A stretch of DNA of 64,000 nucleotides from Ochrobactrum chromiisoli (GCF_026241335.1 NZ_JAPHAV010000005.1:124001-188000); one strand, 5' to 3'; positions 10,008-17,779 are shown, numbered from the stretch's first letter. The notes: a model not told the origin generated them from the letters alone. A program made the numbers and translations.

Positions 10008-10523
10008 TTAGCCCATGATACGCAACATCAGATCGGCCACAACAACCGAACCAAGATAGGTACCGATCATCACGCATATAGCGACGATGACGATTTTCCA
10101 ACCGGAGCGACGGGCAATTTCAAATTCATTCCGCGTCAGTGCCAGACCACCATAGGCCAGCGCCGGTGTTGCGAGCGCCAGAAAGTTAAGCTCACCCACC
10201 TTGGCCAAAACGAATTCTGATCCGGGAACGCCGGGGATCGTAATGATAATAGCGATAAGCGAAACCCAAGCCACACTTGGCAGATAAAACGGCATGTAGC
10301 GCGCCATAATCAGGCCACCAAGAGATGCCGCATAAAGCACTGCCATACCCGGCAAAGCCTGCACAGGCGTGACACCTGTGCCAACCCAGTTGGCAATCAG
10401 ACCCAGAAAGCAAGCAATGATGAGAAGCAGCGCATTCTCAAGAATATCGATTTTGCGTTCGTCTGTGCTCTCGACAGACAAGGTCAATGTATCGACTTTG
10501 TTTTTTACTGATTGTGAAGTCAT
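10008..10523 (-). CDS. Small integral membrane protein, partner of DUF3100 protein
   Basis: A 171-residue protein with a soluble N-terminal stretch of about 28 residues and roughly five hydrophobic segments (ALLLIIACFLGLIANWVG, then ALPGMAVLYAASLGGLIMA, then a run ending in the C-terminal LGSVVVADLML). It has a good ribosome binding site (GGGGAGAG) and starts 12 bases after the stop of the larger DUF3100-type gene. It is probably the second subunit or half of the same transporter. The function is unknown; membership in a transporter is inferred from topology and from the neighbouring M20 gene. Confidence 0.75.
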   Translation of the reverse strand: MTSQSVKNKVDTLTLSVESTDERKIDILENALLLIIACFLGLIANWVGTGVTPVQALPGMAVLYAASLGGLIMARYMPFYLPSVAWVSLIAIIITIPGVPGSEFVLAKVGELNFLALATPALAYGGLALTRNEFEIARRSGWKIVIVAICVMIGTYLGSVVVADLMLRIMG

Positions 10524-10535
10524 CGATCTCTCCCC

Positions 10536-11354
10536 TTATGCAGCGTTACGGTATTCTTCGGGACGGCACTTTTTATAAAGCCATTCAGTCAGCGGCAGAG
10601 CCACAAACAGACCGACATAAAGTCCCGTTGCATAAGTGAGAATGTTACTGGCCGCAGCGAGCGCAAGAATGAGATCCTGTTGTTCGGGGATAACACTCAC
10701 CAAACCGCCCGTACAGGCAGCAAGCATACTGCCAGAGCCCACGCCACACGACATGGCCAAAGCACGGACATCGAACACGCCCAGACTGTGCACCAATGGC
10801 GGCATAATTGCGAATACGAATGTACCGATAAGAGTTCCTGTCGCGTAAACACCCATGACACCTGCCCCTTCAGGGCTGTCGAGGCCATATTTATCCGCGA
10901 TCAGTGCCAGATTGGGTTCACGATCAATCGAGTAGGTCGCCCCAATCGTCTCACGTCCCATGCGCAGCACGAAGACGGCAATCGGAAAGGCGATGGCGAT
11001 TGTTCCCAGATTGCCTATTTCTTGCAAAATCAGTGCCGGTCCGGTTGCAATAATATTATCAATCTGTGGACCGACTGTTGTGCCAAATTTTGCAATGAAT
11101 GGCATAATGGCGATGGTAATCATCGTGCCTGATAGCTTGATAGAATCAGATTTGAGGACTTTTCCAGTCGCTTTCAGGATATGTGGATTGAGAATCACAC
11201 CGAGCGCAAACGCGTAAAGCATTGGCAGAAAGATAACCGCGCCAATGCCGATGGATATTTTACGAATGCCAATCAGCTCTGAAATACAGATGATAAGCAG
11301 GACGAATACGTGCAGCCAGATATGGCGCATCGCAAATACGTTATTCCCCTTCAC
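10536..11354 (-). CDS. DUF3100-type integral membrane protein, putative transporter
   Basis: 272 residues with many hydrophobic segments and glycine-rich loops (GVYATGTLIGTFVFA, CGVGSGSMLAACTGG). I recognise the pattern as the DUF3100 family, which has no assigned substrate. The start is a GTG at 11354: GGAGG sits five bases upstream, which decides it over an internal ATG eight codons later. It is the first gene of a minus-strand run DUF3100, small membrane protein, M20 hydrolase and LysR, so an acylated amino acid or peptide-like compound is a reasonable guess for its cargo. Confidence 0.78.
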   Translation of the reverse strand: MKGNNVFAMRHIWLHVFVLLIICISELIGIRKISIGIGAVIFLPMLYAFALGVILNPHILKATGKVLKSDSIKLSGTMITIAIMPFIAKFGTTVGPQIDNIIATGPALILQEIGNLGTIAIAFPIAVFVLRMGRETIGATYSIDREPNLALIADKYGLDSPEGAGVMGVYATGTLIGTFVFAIMPPLVHSLGVFDVRALAMSCGVGSGSMLAACTGGLVSVIPEQQDLILALAAASNILTYATGLYVGLFVALPLTEWLYKKCRPEEYRNAA

Positions 11355-11673
11355 GCGGGCCTCCTTGTTTTTGTCTTACCGCTGCCTAACAGTATGATCA
11401 GTTTAAAAGCAAGCACCAGACTGACATGCGCGAACGGAGCGTTGCTTTGCCAGCAACAGAACAAGCGATCAGGAGGTGGTCAGGAGATTTACGTTTTACG
11501 TTTTGCCGGGGCCGCTTCACGAGCGAATCAATTCTGGCGTTGTGCGCGTGGTATGGTGACAAAAAGCTGAATAATTATGGTCGCATCGGAGGGAAATTAG
11601 GCCCTAATGTTTATAATCACCGCCAGCGCATCTGTTTACAACTCCACATTAGTGCCAAGTGTGAAACACAATC
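11355..11673. other. Non-coding region upstream of the DUF3100 gene
   Basis: Short open frames exist here on the plus strand but show no recognisable protein, and they run into the IS remnant. The stretch next to 11354 must include the promoter of the DUF3100/M20 genes. I see no clear operator. Confidence 0.4.
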
Positions 11674-11877
11674 TCAGTACAATGAAGAGGGATTTTTGCA
11701 GCCGCCGGCCAAAGCTTTCATTTGGGTGATCTTCGACGCATCCAGGCCGTCGTATTTTGTTCGCCGCTTGTAGAATGAAGGATTGTTCATCCCATGTTCG
11801 CGGCATAAATCGGGCACTGGAACACAACCTACTGCTTGGCTCAGGATGGGAAGAATTTGCGGTTCGTAAAATCCCTT
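11674..11877 (-). pseudogene. Remnant of IS3-family transposase OrfA
   Basis: Reading the minus strand from 11877 to the stop at 11674 gives about 67 codons. They match the helix-turn-helix portion of IS3-family OrfA: QILPIL, then VPVPDLCREHGMNNPSFYKR, then TKYDGLDASKITQMKALAGG. Compare the family pattern EEQIIxIL, VxDLCRKHGxSxxTFYxWxxKYGGMD. No start codon or complete N-terminus is present, the downstream leucine-zipper part is lost, and no orfB follows, so it is a decayed fragment. It marks an old insertion between the DUF3100 block and the secreted-protein block. Confidence 0.75.
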
Positions 11878-12155
11878 GTTTTCCTGCTCTCAGAACGCTG
11901 GAAACTCGGCGCAGCGCGCCGGTTCTTTAAAGCGTAAATGCTGTTGGAGTAAAACAAGGGTCGATAAGATTATGCTTCGCGTAAAGGGGGCGAGCGTCGG
12001 CATTGAAGTGTCTTATATTATCCGCAGAAGCCAGTTCGTCAATGACAACCGCTCGTCATCGCAGATCTTTGCGAAACGCGCAGCATAGGTGCATCAAAAG
12101 ATAACAAGTCAGTCTTTAGCCTACCGAGAAAGCTCCGAAAAAACTTTCTCTCAGC
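11878..12155. other. Non-coding region between IS remnant and secreted protein gene
   Basis: Short open frames on the plus strand have no recognisable content or ribosome binding site. It is likely sequence left by the old insertion. Nothing else is supported. Confidence 0.4.
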
Positions 12156-12512
12156 TTATTGATTTGTCAGTGCTGCGAACTGAGCACAATGATCGGCAAT
12201 TGAAGTTCCTGTACCATCGGCTATGTCCTGCATTGAGGTGCGATTTTCCCCGTCGAAGCTGTAGCCCTGTTCGCCTGCGCTTTCATATTGATCACCTTGT
12301 GCCGCATCTGCGGGGGCGGGGAGCATCGTGATCATTTTTTCATAAGCTGTAACAACATCATTGGAGATGTGACCTTCTGTGGCGCAATATTTGATCAAGC
12401 CAAGTTGGTTACGCGATGAATTAAATAAGAGTTGGGTGTCATCGGCAAATGCCGACGATGAAGCGATAATGAGCGGCATGGAAAGCAAGATTGAGAATGA
12501 TCGGTTACGCAT
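12156..12512 (-). CDS. Small secreted protein, two-cysteine family, copy 2
   Basis: 118 residues with a signal peptide (cleavage near SAFA-DD, residue 23). The mature part has LIKYCATEGHI near its start and a Gly/Tyr segment GEQGYSFDG, then MQDIADGTGTSIADHCAQF near the end. The same order (YC, later Gly-x-x-S/Y-x-x-x-G, then LADLA-like and CAQ) occurs in the neighbouring protein at 12563-12961, so the two are paralogues. Two conserved cysteines suggest a periplasmic disulfide. I do not know its function; similar small exported proteins are common in Brucella-group genomes. Confidence 0.75.
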   Translation of the reverse strand: MRNRSFSILLSMPLIIASSSAFADDTQLLFNSSRNQLGLIKYCATEGHISNDVVTAYEKMITMLPAPADAAQGDQYESAGEQGYSFDGENRTSMQDIADGTGTSIADHCAQFAALTNQ

Positions 12513-12562
12513 GGAAATGGGACCTTAAATAAATTGATATTGATTTCTAGGAACGGGAAGAA

Positions 12563-12961
12563 CTACTGGCTCTCTTTGTTTTTTTTCATCATCCGACCGA
12601 GCGTTACCTGTGATTTATACTGTGCGCAAACCGTCTTCACATCGACGTCATTGGCTGCTGCCAGATCACTCAAGGATTGTTCGTCACCTTGTAGATAAGA
12701 AATGCCCTCACGCCCCTTCTGCTCGTGCACGTCAGCTTCAGCCGAGCTTTCAACCTCACCAAAAATTTCTTCAGTGCCAACATGAAAAAATTCTTCGGAA
12801 TCGGGTTCGAGAAACCCTAGGTTGCTGCAATATGCGACAATTCCCTGATCATTTCGCCTTTCCAAATAGGCCGGGTCGGCATTGGCCTGCGCCAAGGCCG
12901 TTACAGAAGATAGCATCATGATTGTTAATACAGGAAATGCAAGATATACAGTTTTACGCAT
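12563..12961 (-). CDS. Small secreted protein, two-cysteine family, copy 1
   Basis: 132 residues with an N-terminal signal peptide ending near ALAQA. The mature protein contains GIVAYCSNLGFL, an acidic central part, KGREGISYLQGDEQ, and LSDLAAANDVDVKTVCAQY before a basic tail. It aligns by eye with the product of 12156-12512 and lies directly upstream of it (50 bases), so the two probably arose by tandem duplication. It is exported and may hold one disulfide. No enzymatic motif is visible and I assign no function. Confidence 0.75.
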   Translation of the reverse strand: MRKTVYLAFPVLTIMMLSSVTALAQANADPAYLERRNDQGIVAYCSNLGFLEPDSEEFFHVGTEEIFGEVESSAEADVHEQKGREGISYLQGDEQSLSDLAAANDVDVKTVCAQYKSQVTLGRMMKKNKESQ

Positions 12962-12989
12962 CTATTCAGACCGCCTTGATATTTTATAT

Positions 12990-13490
12990 TTATATTGCGG
13001 GCTCAATTACACTTAATATTGCGAGCGCGCGAGGTTCGATATCTTCGACATTCGTATAAGGCTTCCAATTAATCGTCAGTACGCCATCTTCCATCTTCAC
13101 ACCATCTTTATAATTGCTTGAAGGTGCGCTTGTCTCATCATAGCGGATGGTGATGGATTTCAACCCGTCTTTGAGAGCCGTTCTGCCGATATCTGTTGCA
13201 GTGATTGTTCCAATCGCTTGGAGTATCGGATCAATGATTGGTTTACGCAAATAGTCATCGCTTGCGTATGAATCTGCAAGGCCTGGTAGGGCTAGACTTT
13301 TGGTATCCAGATTGATGGTGACCGGAAAGCCAGCTAAGTCCTGAATTTCCAGTTGGTATTTTGGCCAGATATCGGTTGCATAAGTAGCAATGGCGCGGCG
13401 CTCAGCGAGCCCCAGGTTCTCAGCAAGTGCTGCAGCAGGTGCCGATGAACAGAAAATGCCAATCAGTGCCACATAAAACAATTTTTTCAA
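12990..13490 (-). CDS. Secreted protein of unknown function
   Basis: 166 residues beginning with a Lys-rich signal peptide (MKKLFYVALIG, cleavage near AALA-EN). The start is a TTG at 13490 with GGAAAGAG a few bases upstream; no ATG fits the signal peptide better. The mature region has no cysteine, metal site or catalytic motif that I recognise. The end (VLTINWKPYTNVEDIEPRALAILSVIEPA) resembles a beta-strand/helix ending. It is 28 bases upstream of the two-cysteine pair on the same strand, so the three may be one operon of exported proteins. Confidence 0.7.
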   Translation of the reverse strand: MKKLFYVALIGIFCSSAPAAALAENLGLAERRAIATYATDIWPKYQLEIQDLAGFPVTINLDTKSLALPGLADSYASDDYLRKPIIDPILQAIGTITATDIGRTALKDGLKSITIRYDETSAPSSNYKDGVKMEDGVLTINWKPYTNVEDIEPRALAILSVIEPAI

Positions 13491-13649
13491 GACGTGCTCT
13501 TTCCGAGTTTATCAGGAAATATCGGAGGCTTTTCAGCCGATTGAGTCACGTTTGGTATCACTCTGTCCGCAATTTGGAACCATCCAATTATGATGTGTAG
13601 CTCAGACCAATTTATTTGGGAGCATTTCCAATGTTCAAATCAAAACAGC

Positions 13650-13672
13650 AAAAACTGCTATTTTTCAGCAGC
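13650..13672 (-). terminator. Terminator after the S21 gene
   Basis: On the minus strand CTGCT (13671-13667) pairs with AGCAG (13659-13655) around a seven-base loop and is followed by TTTTT. It lies 33 bases after the stop of the S21 gene and probably ends the cold-shock block. Confidence 0.6.
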
Positions 13673-13704
13673 TTACTATTGCGGGTTTCGATTTGATTCG
13701 AGCT

Positions 13705-13986
13705 TTAAGTTGCGCTCTGCGTTTCAGCGCTTCGTATCGACGATGTCATCGGCCGGGCAAATGGCTTCTTCTTTGGTTTAGGCAACAAACCTTCACGCTG
13801 AGCCTTTTTCTTTGCTTCTTTTTTCGCTCGACCTATTGCAGCTTCTTTTTCGCGAATTCGTCTTTCGGACGGCTTCTCATAAGCGCGACGGGCCTTCATT
13901 TCGCGAAACACACCTTCGCGCTGCAATTTCTTTTTCAAAACACGTAGGGCTTGATCGACGTTATTATCTCTGACTAGAACTTGCAA
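13705..13986 (-). CDS. rpsU: 30S ribosomal protein S21
   Basis: 93 residues with the S21 core [20 protein letters not shown] followed by [20 protein letters not shown] and a very basic tail. S21 binds the 30S subunit and helps initiation. The start is a TTG at 13986, which is decided by an AGGAG about five bases upstream; no ATG is available. The tail beyond about residue 72 ([10 protein letters not shown] onward) is longer than that of the common 70-75-residue form, so this may be a second S21 paralogue rather than the housekeeping copy. It ends the csp-led gene block. Confidence 0.9.
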   Translation of the reverse strand: MQVLVRDNNVDQALRVLKKKLQREGVFREMKARRAYEKPSERRIREKEAAIGRAKKEAKKKAQREGLLPKPKKKPFARPMTSSIRSAETQSAT

Positions 13987-14008
13987 AGTATCTCCTCTCT
14001 ATTGTTTT

Positions 14009-14185
14009 TTATACAGAATGATCACGGGCTATTCTTGCAGCCCTCAAACGATCGGTCTTGGCGGCGATAGCGGATCTCTCCTCGTTGAGAATAGCTTGAG
14101 CTGCCAGATCCGTTCGCGATTTCTGTGCTTCAAGGCGTGAAGGCATTGGCTTGAACAGCGTATCTTTTGTAAGTTCTGTTATCAT
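14009..14185 (-). CDS. Small conserved protein in the cold-shock/S21 block
   Basis: 58 residues, starting MITELTKDTLFKPMPSRLEA and rich in Ala, Arg and Lys (QKSRTDLAAQAI, then TDRLRAARIA), consistent with a short helical cytoplasmic protein. The ATG is at 14185 and the stop TAA at 14009-14011, 22 bases before the S21 start. I recall similar short proteins near csp and rpsU in rhizobia, but no function is known to me. Its position between csp and rpsU suggests co-transcription and a role at low temperature or in translation. Confidence 0.65.
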   Translation of the reverse strand: MITELTKDTLFKPMPSRLEAQKSRTDLAAQAILNEERSAIAAKTDRLRAARIARDHSV

Positions 14186-14212
14186 TTTTTTTCTTCCGAT
14201 TTGCGTGAATAT

Positions 14213-14407
14213 CTATAGCGACCGCGTTCGGCTTTTAGAGCAACCGCCCGCACTTCTTCTCAAAACATTTGAAAGTTTTGCCCACTCTCCCGACAAAACG
14301 GGGCGCTCTGCGCTGACATTTGATGTCGATGCCTGTTTTACAGGCGTAACATCAAGTTTTCGTATAGTGGGAATGAAGTTATACGCATGATCAATTTGAG
14401 TTTTCAT
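14213..14407 (-). CDS. Small hypothetical protein between csp and S21
   Basis: 64 residues (start MKTQIDHAYNFIPTIRKLDV), with a basic, Ser-rich end and no recognised motif. The reason to believe it is a strong ribosome binding site (GGGAGG about four bases before the ATG at 14407) and its place in a run of minus-strand genes, 27 bases before the next. Codon use gives no strong support. It could be a real co-regulated small protein or a chance frame. Confidence 0.45.
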   Translation of the reverse strand: MKTQIDHAYNFIPTIRKLDVTPVKQASTSNVSAERPVLSGEWAKLSNVLRRSAGGCSKSRTRSL

Positions 14408-14545
14408 GATGCCTCCCAGGTGAAATATTTCCTCGTCTGAAAAAGATCAAATAAAAAAGGGTAGAGTGTCCACCCGACCCCTCAAGTTTTAACTTCTTTC
14501 AACAGTGCCAGTACATCCGTGGTCAAAGGAAAGAAGAAAAAATAT

Positions 14546-14755
14546 TTAAGCAGCCTGCAGGTTGCAAGCCGACATTTTGCCGGACTTCATGTCCCGCTCC
14601 ATATCGTAGCCAATCTTCTGGCCTTCGACGATTTCGCGCATTCCGGCGCGCTCGACGGCAGAGATATGAACGAAGGCATCAGCGCCGCCGTTGTCAGGCT
14701 GAATGAAGCCGAAGCCTTTTGTGGAATTGAACCATTTAACTGTGCCAGTGGTCAT
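14546..14755 (-). CDS. cspA: Cold shock protein, CspA family
   Basis: 69 residues forming a single cold-shock domain. RNP1 (KGFGFIQP) and RNP2 (AFVHISAVE) are both present after MTTGTVKWFNSTK. These proteins bind single-stranded RNA and melt structure at low temperature. The ATG at 14755 has AAAGGG seven bases upstream; the longer frame to 14806 would run through the leader. A promoter is visible at 14897-14925, giving a leader of about 135 nt, as is usual for cold-inducible csp genes. Downstream lie two small genes and rpsU. Confidence 0.93.
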   Translation of the reverse strand: MTTGTVKWFNSTKGFGFIQPDNGGADAFVHISAVERAGMREIVEGQKIGYDMERDMKSGKMSACNLQAA

Positions 14756-14786
14756 AATGAACCCTTTCATAGCAGTATAGAGGATG

Positions 14787-14802
14787 GCACGCTGTTGCGT
14801 GC
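14787..14802 (-). promoter_or_regulatory. Hairpin in the csp 5' leader
   Basis: A perfect six-base-pair stem GCACGC/GCGTGC with a four-base loop lies about 32 bases upstream of the csp start codon, inside the long leader. In other bacteria csp leaders fold differently with temperature; a similar role here is only inferred. Confidence 0.4.
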
Positions 14803-14896
14803 GCAAAGTGATAACGATTTTTAAAAGGGGGTTCGTTCAGGGCACGGTGCTAAACGTGCAATAAGCAAAACTCATCAAGAAAATATCGATGTATTT

Positions 14897-14925
14897 TTAA
14901 TAATATTTTTTTGATTAATTGTCAA
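14897..14925 (-). promoter_or_regulatory. Sigma-70-type promoter for the csp/S21 block
   Basis: On the minus strand a perfect -35 TTGACA (14925-14920) is followed after exactly 17 bases by TATTAA (14902-14897). The surroundings are very AT-rich, including an UP-element-like run upstream. Transcription would start near 14890, leaving about 135 nt before the csp ATG. Confidence 0.65.
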
Positions 14926-15019
14926 ATTATATTTTAATAATATTCTGTTTGGGCGCTATTTTTGAATTTTATTTTATAATCTATCGTCGATAATATTTAT
15001 GAAGTTAAGTCAGGCGAGC

Positions 15020-15037
15020 TCTCTCCTTATCGGAGAG
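15020..15037. terminator. Hairpin after the 74-codon gene
   Basis: CTCTCC at 15021-15026 pairs with GGAGAG at 15032-15037 around a five-base loop. It lies 26 bases past the stop of the small minus-strand gene. A T-run is missing, so the terminator call is tentative. Confidence 0.35.
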
Positions 15038-15062
15038 CCCACCCAAAAGATAAGTTGTTCAT

Positions 15063-15287
15063 TTATGGCGTGCCATATGCAGCGGTATTGTTCGGCAATG
15101 GTGCGACGTTCATGCCATGATTTGGAATGACACCTGACATAAAATTCTGCAGAACAAGTTGCGACTGTTGAAAGAGCGGGCCGGATAGCGGCTTCATTTT
15201 GAAGGTCACATAACTGGCTTTGGACATCATCTGTCTGAGGATGCGATTGCTCATATGGAAATCAACGTGGTGAATATTGGAAGGCAT
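15063..15287 (-). CDS. Small hypothetical protein (74 aa)
   Basis: Begins MPSNIHHVDFHMSNRILRQM and ends in an Asn/Pro-rich stretch (MNVAPLPNNTAAYG). No signal peptide or known domain is visible. Support comes from a near-perfect ribosome binding site, AAAGGAGGG five bases before the ATG, and from the hairpin after it. It lies upstream of the csp promoter on the same strand but is separated from it by an AT-rich gap. It could be a lineage-specific small protein. Confidence 0.5.
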   Translation of the reverse strand: MPSNIHHVDFHMSNRILRQMMSKASYVTFKMKPLSGPLFQQSQLVLQNFMSGVIPNHGMNVAPLPNNTAAYGTP

Positions 15288-15559
15288 GCAGCCCTCCTTT
15301 CAGATTGTGGGTAAGGACAAGCTGGTCCCTGTCAGCAAGCCTTGATAAAAATGAATGGGCCCGCAGCTTGAGGGTCAGCTTTTATGGGCCAAATAGCAAG
15401 GAAACAATTGAGGTCACTTAAAGGCGGACAATTAGTTGCCCATAGGAGCCCTCAGAGGTGGCCCGGTGCGTCAAAGCAGTTTCGGATTTCTTTTGGGGGT
15501 AAAACTTTCGACGCAGCAAGGTGCTTTGCCCTTTGTTATCTGAATTTGAGCCTCAATGT

Positions 15560-16891
15560 TTAAACAATATATTTGATTATAATAATCGCCAGCGAGACAG
15601 TGATTGCACCGCCGATACGCGTCGCAATCTGCGCGAAAGGCATGAGCGTCATACGGTTTGCAGCAGTAAGGATGGCGATGTCCCCTGTGCCGCCTTGACC
15701 GCTATGACAGCCGACCACGATCGCGGTGTCGATCGGATACATTTTAACCAATCGGGCGGTGAAAAAGCCGGTCGCGATAAGGGAAAACACCGTAGCGAAT
15801 ACCGTTATGACGGTTGGGAGGGTAAACACAGCAACAAATTCTGCCCACGGCGTAAAGGCGACGCCCATAGCAAACAGCAGTGGCCAGGTGACAATGGTTG
15901 AGAAGAACTTGTAGACATCGCGGCTTCCGCTTTCGATGCTCGGCTCAAACACGCGGCCGATCTTGGCGGCAACAACCAGAAACAGCATGCAGATGGGTGC
16001 GGGAAATTCCGTCAATTTTTGAATGAAGACGCCGAGAAGGTATAAGCTGACAATCGTGACGCCCGCCGCTGCGATTTCGGTTATGTCGGCTGATTTTGAA
16101 TTTTCAGTGTTTTGGGAAGCCACATTTGCCTTGCCCGGTTGAAGCTGTCCTTCGCCGGTCAGGTGGGGCAATCGCTTGCCCAACAGATTGAGAAGTCCGC
16201 ATAGCAGGACGGCTGTGAAGCTCCCAAGCATGACAATGGGTATGATCTGAGCAAAAAGCACATCTTGTGATTGATGAAGGATGAGTGAGTATCCGAGAGA
16301 CAAGGGGATTGCGCCTTCTCCCAAGCCTCCCGCCATAATTGGAACGACGATGAAAAACAGACTGTGCGTGGCGGTGAATCCCATCGTCATGCCCGTCAAG
16401 GTGCCGACGATCATAGCAACGATCGACCCGGCGGCAAGGGGAATGAATACCTTGATGAAACCTGCCAACAGGACCTGACGGTCCATGCTGATGATGCTGC
16501 CGACGATAATTGCTGAAATATATAGATAGAGAAAATTCGACTGTTTGCTGAATGTCGTCACGGATTCTGCAACCGACGCCGGTATCCAACCATAGAACAC
16601 TGCAGCCGAAGGGACAACAAATGCCATGATTGCGGCACCGCCCATCAGCCCGAGGATTCGCACACGCTTGCCCAATTCCATAAAGAAGAAGCCGCCAATC
16701 GCCAGAATGCCGATCGACATCGTCAAATCAGAGGGCACCTTACCGATTGATACGAAGCCAACGACCAGAAGCGCGATAAGCAGATAAACAGGAAGCGGAA
16801 CGATGCCTATGCGAATGCGCTGTGCAAGCCAGAAGCTTTCACGCCAATCTGCGCTACAAGTTTTATGCTCGGTCTGTTCACGATGAGCCAT
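15560..16891 (-). CDS. 2-hydroxycarboxylate transporter family (CitS-type) symporter
   Basis: 443 residues with a soluble N-terminus of about 30 residues and roughly eleven hydrophobic segments. The two Gly-rich signatures of the 2-hydroxycarboxylate transporter family are present: AGGLGEGAIPLSLGY in the first half and CHSGQGGTGDIAILTAANRM in the second, each forming a re-entrant loop. Members take up citrate, malate or similar acids with Na+ or H+, or exchange them for lactate or acetate. The start has AGGAGGAAGC upstream. No lyase or two-component genes flank it, so its substrate is open. Confidence 0.88.
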   Translation of the reverse strand: MAHREQTEHKTCSADWRESFWLAQRIRIGIVPLPVYLLIALLVVGFVSIGKVPSDLTMSIGILAIGGFFFMELGKRVRILGLMGGAAIMAFVVPSAAVFYGWIPASVAESVTTFSKQSNFLYLYISAIIVGSIISMDRQVLLAGFIKVFIPLAAGSIVAMIVGTLTGMTMGFTATHSLFFIVVPIMAGGLGEGAIPLSLGYSLILHQSQDVLFAQIIPIVMLGSFTAVLLCGLLNLLGKRLPHLTGEGQLQPGKANVASQNTENSKSADITEIAAAGVTIVSLYLLGVFIQKLTEFPAPICMLFLVVAAKIGRVFEPSIESGSRDVYKFFSTIVTWPLLFAMGVAFTPWAEFVAVFTLPTVITVFATVFSLIATGFFTARLVKMYPIDTAIVVGCHSGQGGTGDIAILTAANRMTLMPFAQIATRIGGAITVSLAIIIIKYIV

Positions 16892-17725
16892 GCTTCCTCC
16901 TTCACGCTATTGTTTTAAATTTCAATAACTTTGGTGCTGAAATAAAATAAGATCTGCATTGACGGTGCGCGTAATTGCGCCCTGTCGCTGGAAATTTGTC
17001 GGATGCGTATTTCGTTGTTTTATTTATAAGTATAATTTATAAATAATGGTGGTTATAGCAATTTTTATTTAACTTGTATTTAGTATTGAATGCAATTTTA
17101 TTTGTTGTAAATTGTGCGCGCCTTGTGCGGGGCGGAGTATAGGATATGAGTTTTAGTTGTACTTTAAGCGGGTTTGGTCAGTTTTCCGGCCGGCCGTAAT
17201 TATCCGCCGGTTTTTCTCTGACCCTTTCATCGCTGTTTTAAATGCTGCGCAATAGCGCTGCAGTCAGCGGGTGGTATGAAATTTCTTCATTCTTAAATCC
17301 TTATTGAGAAAAGGCACGGACTTTCAAAATTGACATCAGTTAGAGCGCAAAAGATAAATTAGTCCAACTCCTGCAATTGAGGGGGAGGATTCAAGCAGCT
17401 CTTACAGCCATGTGGCATCGATGTCTGTCATAAGCTAGCGTTGACCGCCTCTCGAACGGGTATAATTTGCGCAGTTGCATAATCGTAAAGTATGGCAATA
17501 TGGCGTCACAGACAAAAACGCCATTGCACAGCTTCAAAGGCCGAAGACAGTGATCGTGTAGCCGGTCTGTTAAGGTCAGCCGTTTTGGCCGGTGCAAGTT
17601 TTGCGGTTAGGAAAGGGGCGATGCCCTATGCGCCGTGCTGCGTTTTTGCATTTGGGATATAACGAAATAAGCGCGATCCTTCCTGTATTTTAGAGCAGTT
17701 TTGTTGCGCTCATTGCTGCAAACAC
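16892..17725. other. Long AT-rich non-coding region
   Basis: No protein gene is supported here. The part next to 16892 is very AT-rich and should contain the promoter of the CitS-type gene. A hairpin CCGGC (17186-17190)/GCCGG (17206-17210) followed by TTTTT on the plus strand, and a weak promoter-like TTGTGC-16-TATGAG at 17123-17150, could bound a very short RNA. The only sizeable frame (17391-17597, minus) has no ribosome binding site or recognisable content. Confidence 0.4.
17186..17215 (+). terminator. Orphan intrinsic terminator-like hairpin
   Basis: CCGGC pairs with GCCGG over a 15-base loop, and five T residues follow directly. No plus-strand gene lies upstream within reach, since the CitS-type gene runs the other way. 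It may end a small RNA. Confidence 0.4.
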
Positions 17726-17726
17726 A

Positions 17727-17754
17727 TTGACTCTTTTTTCAAAGGGCTTAAAAG
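17727..17754 (+). promoter_or_regulatory. Candidate promoter of the leader-asd transcript
   Basis: TTGACT (17727-17732) is followed after 16 bases by TAAAAG (17749-17754). Transcription would start near 17761, just ahead of the leader peptide ribosome binding site at 17767. The -10 match is modest. Confidence 0.4.
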
Positions 17755-17779
17755 CGCAATCGGAAAAGGAGACAATCCC

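Noticed and set aside
11310..11773. Two overlapping plus-strand frames upstream of the DUF3100 gene
   Set aside because: They cross the IS3 orfA remnant on the wrong strand and show no family similarity.
13560..13700. Possible tRNA or small RNA before the S21 gene
   Set aside because: No cloverleaf arms or conserved T-loop are present; the only structure is the terminator of the S21 block.
17391..17597. 68-codon minus-strand frame in the citS-asd gap
   Set aside because: No ribosome binding site, no recognisable motif, and high His/Arg/Cys content as in random frames.
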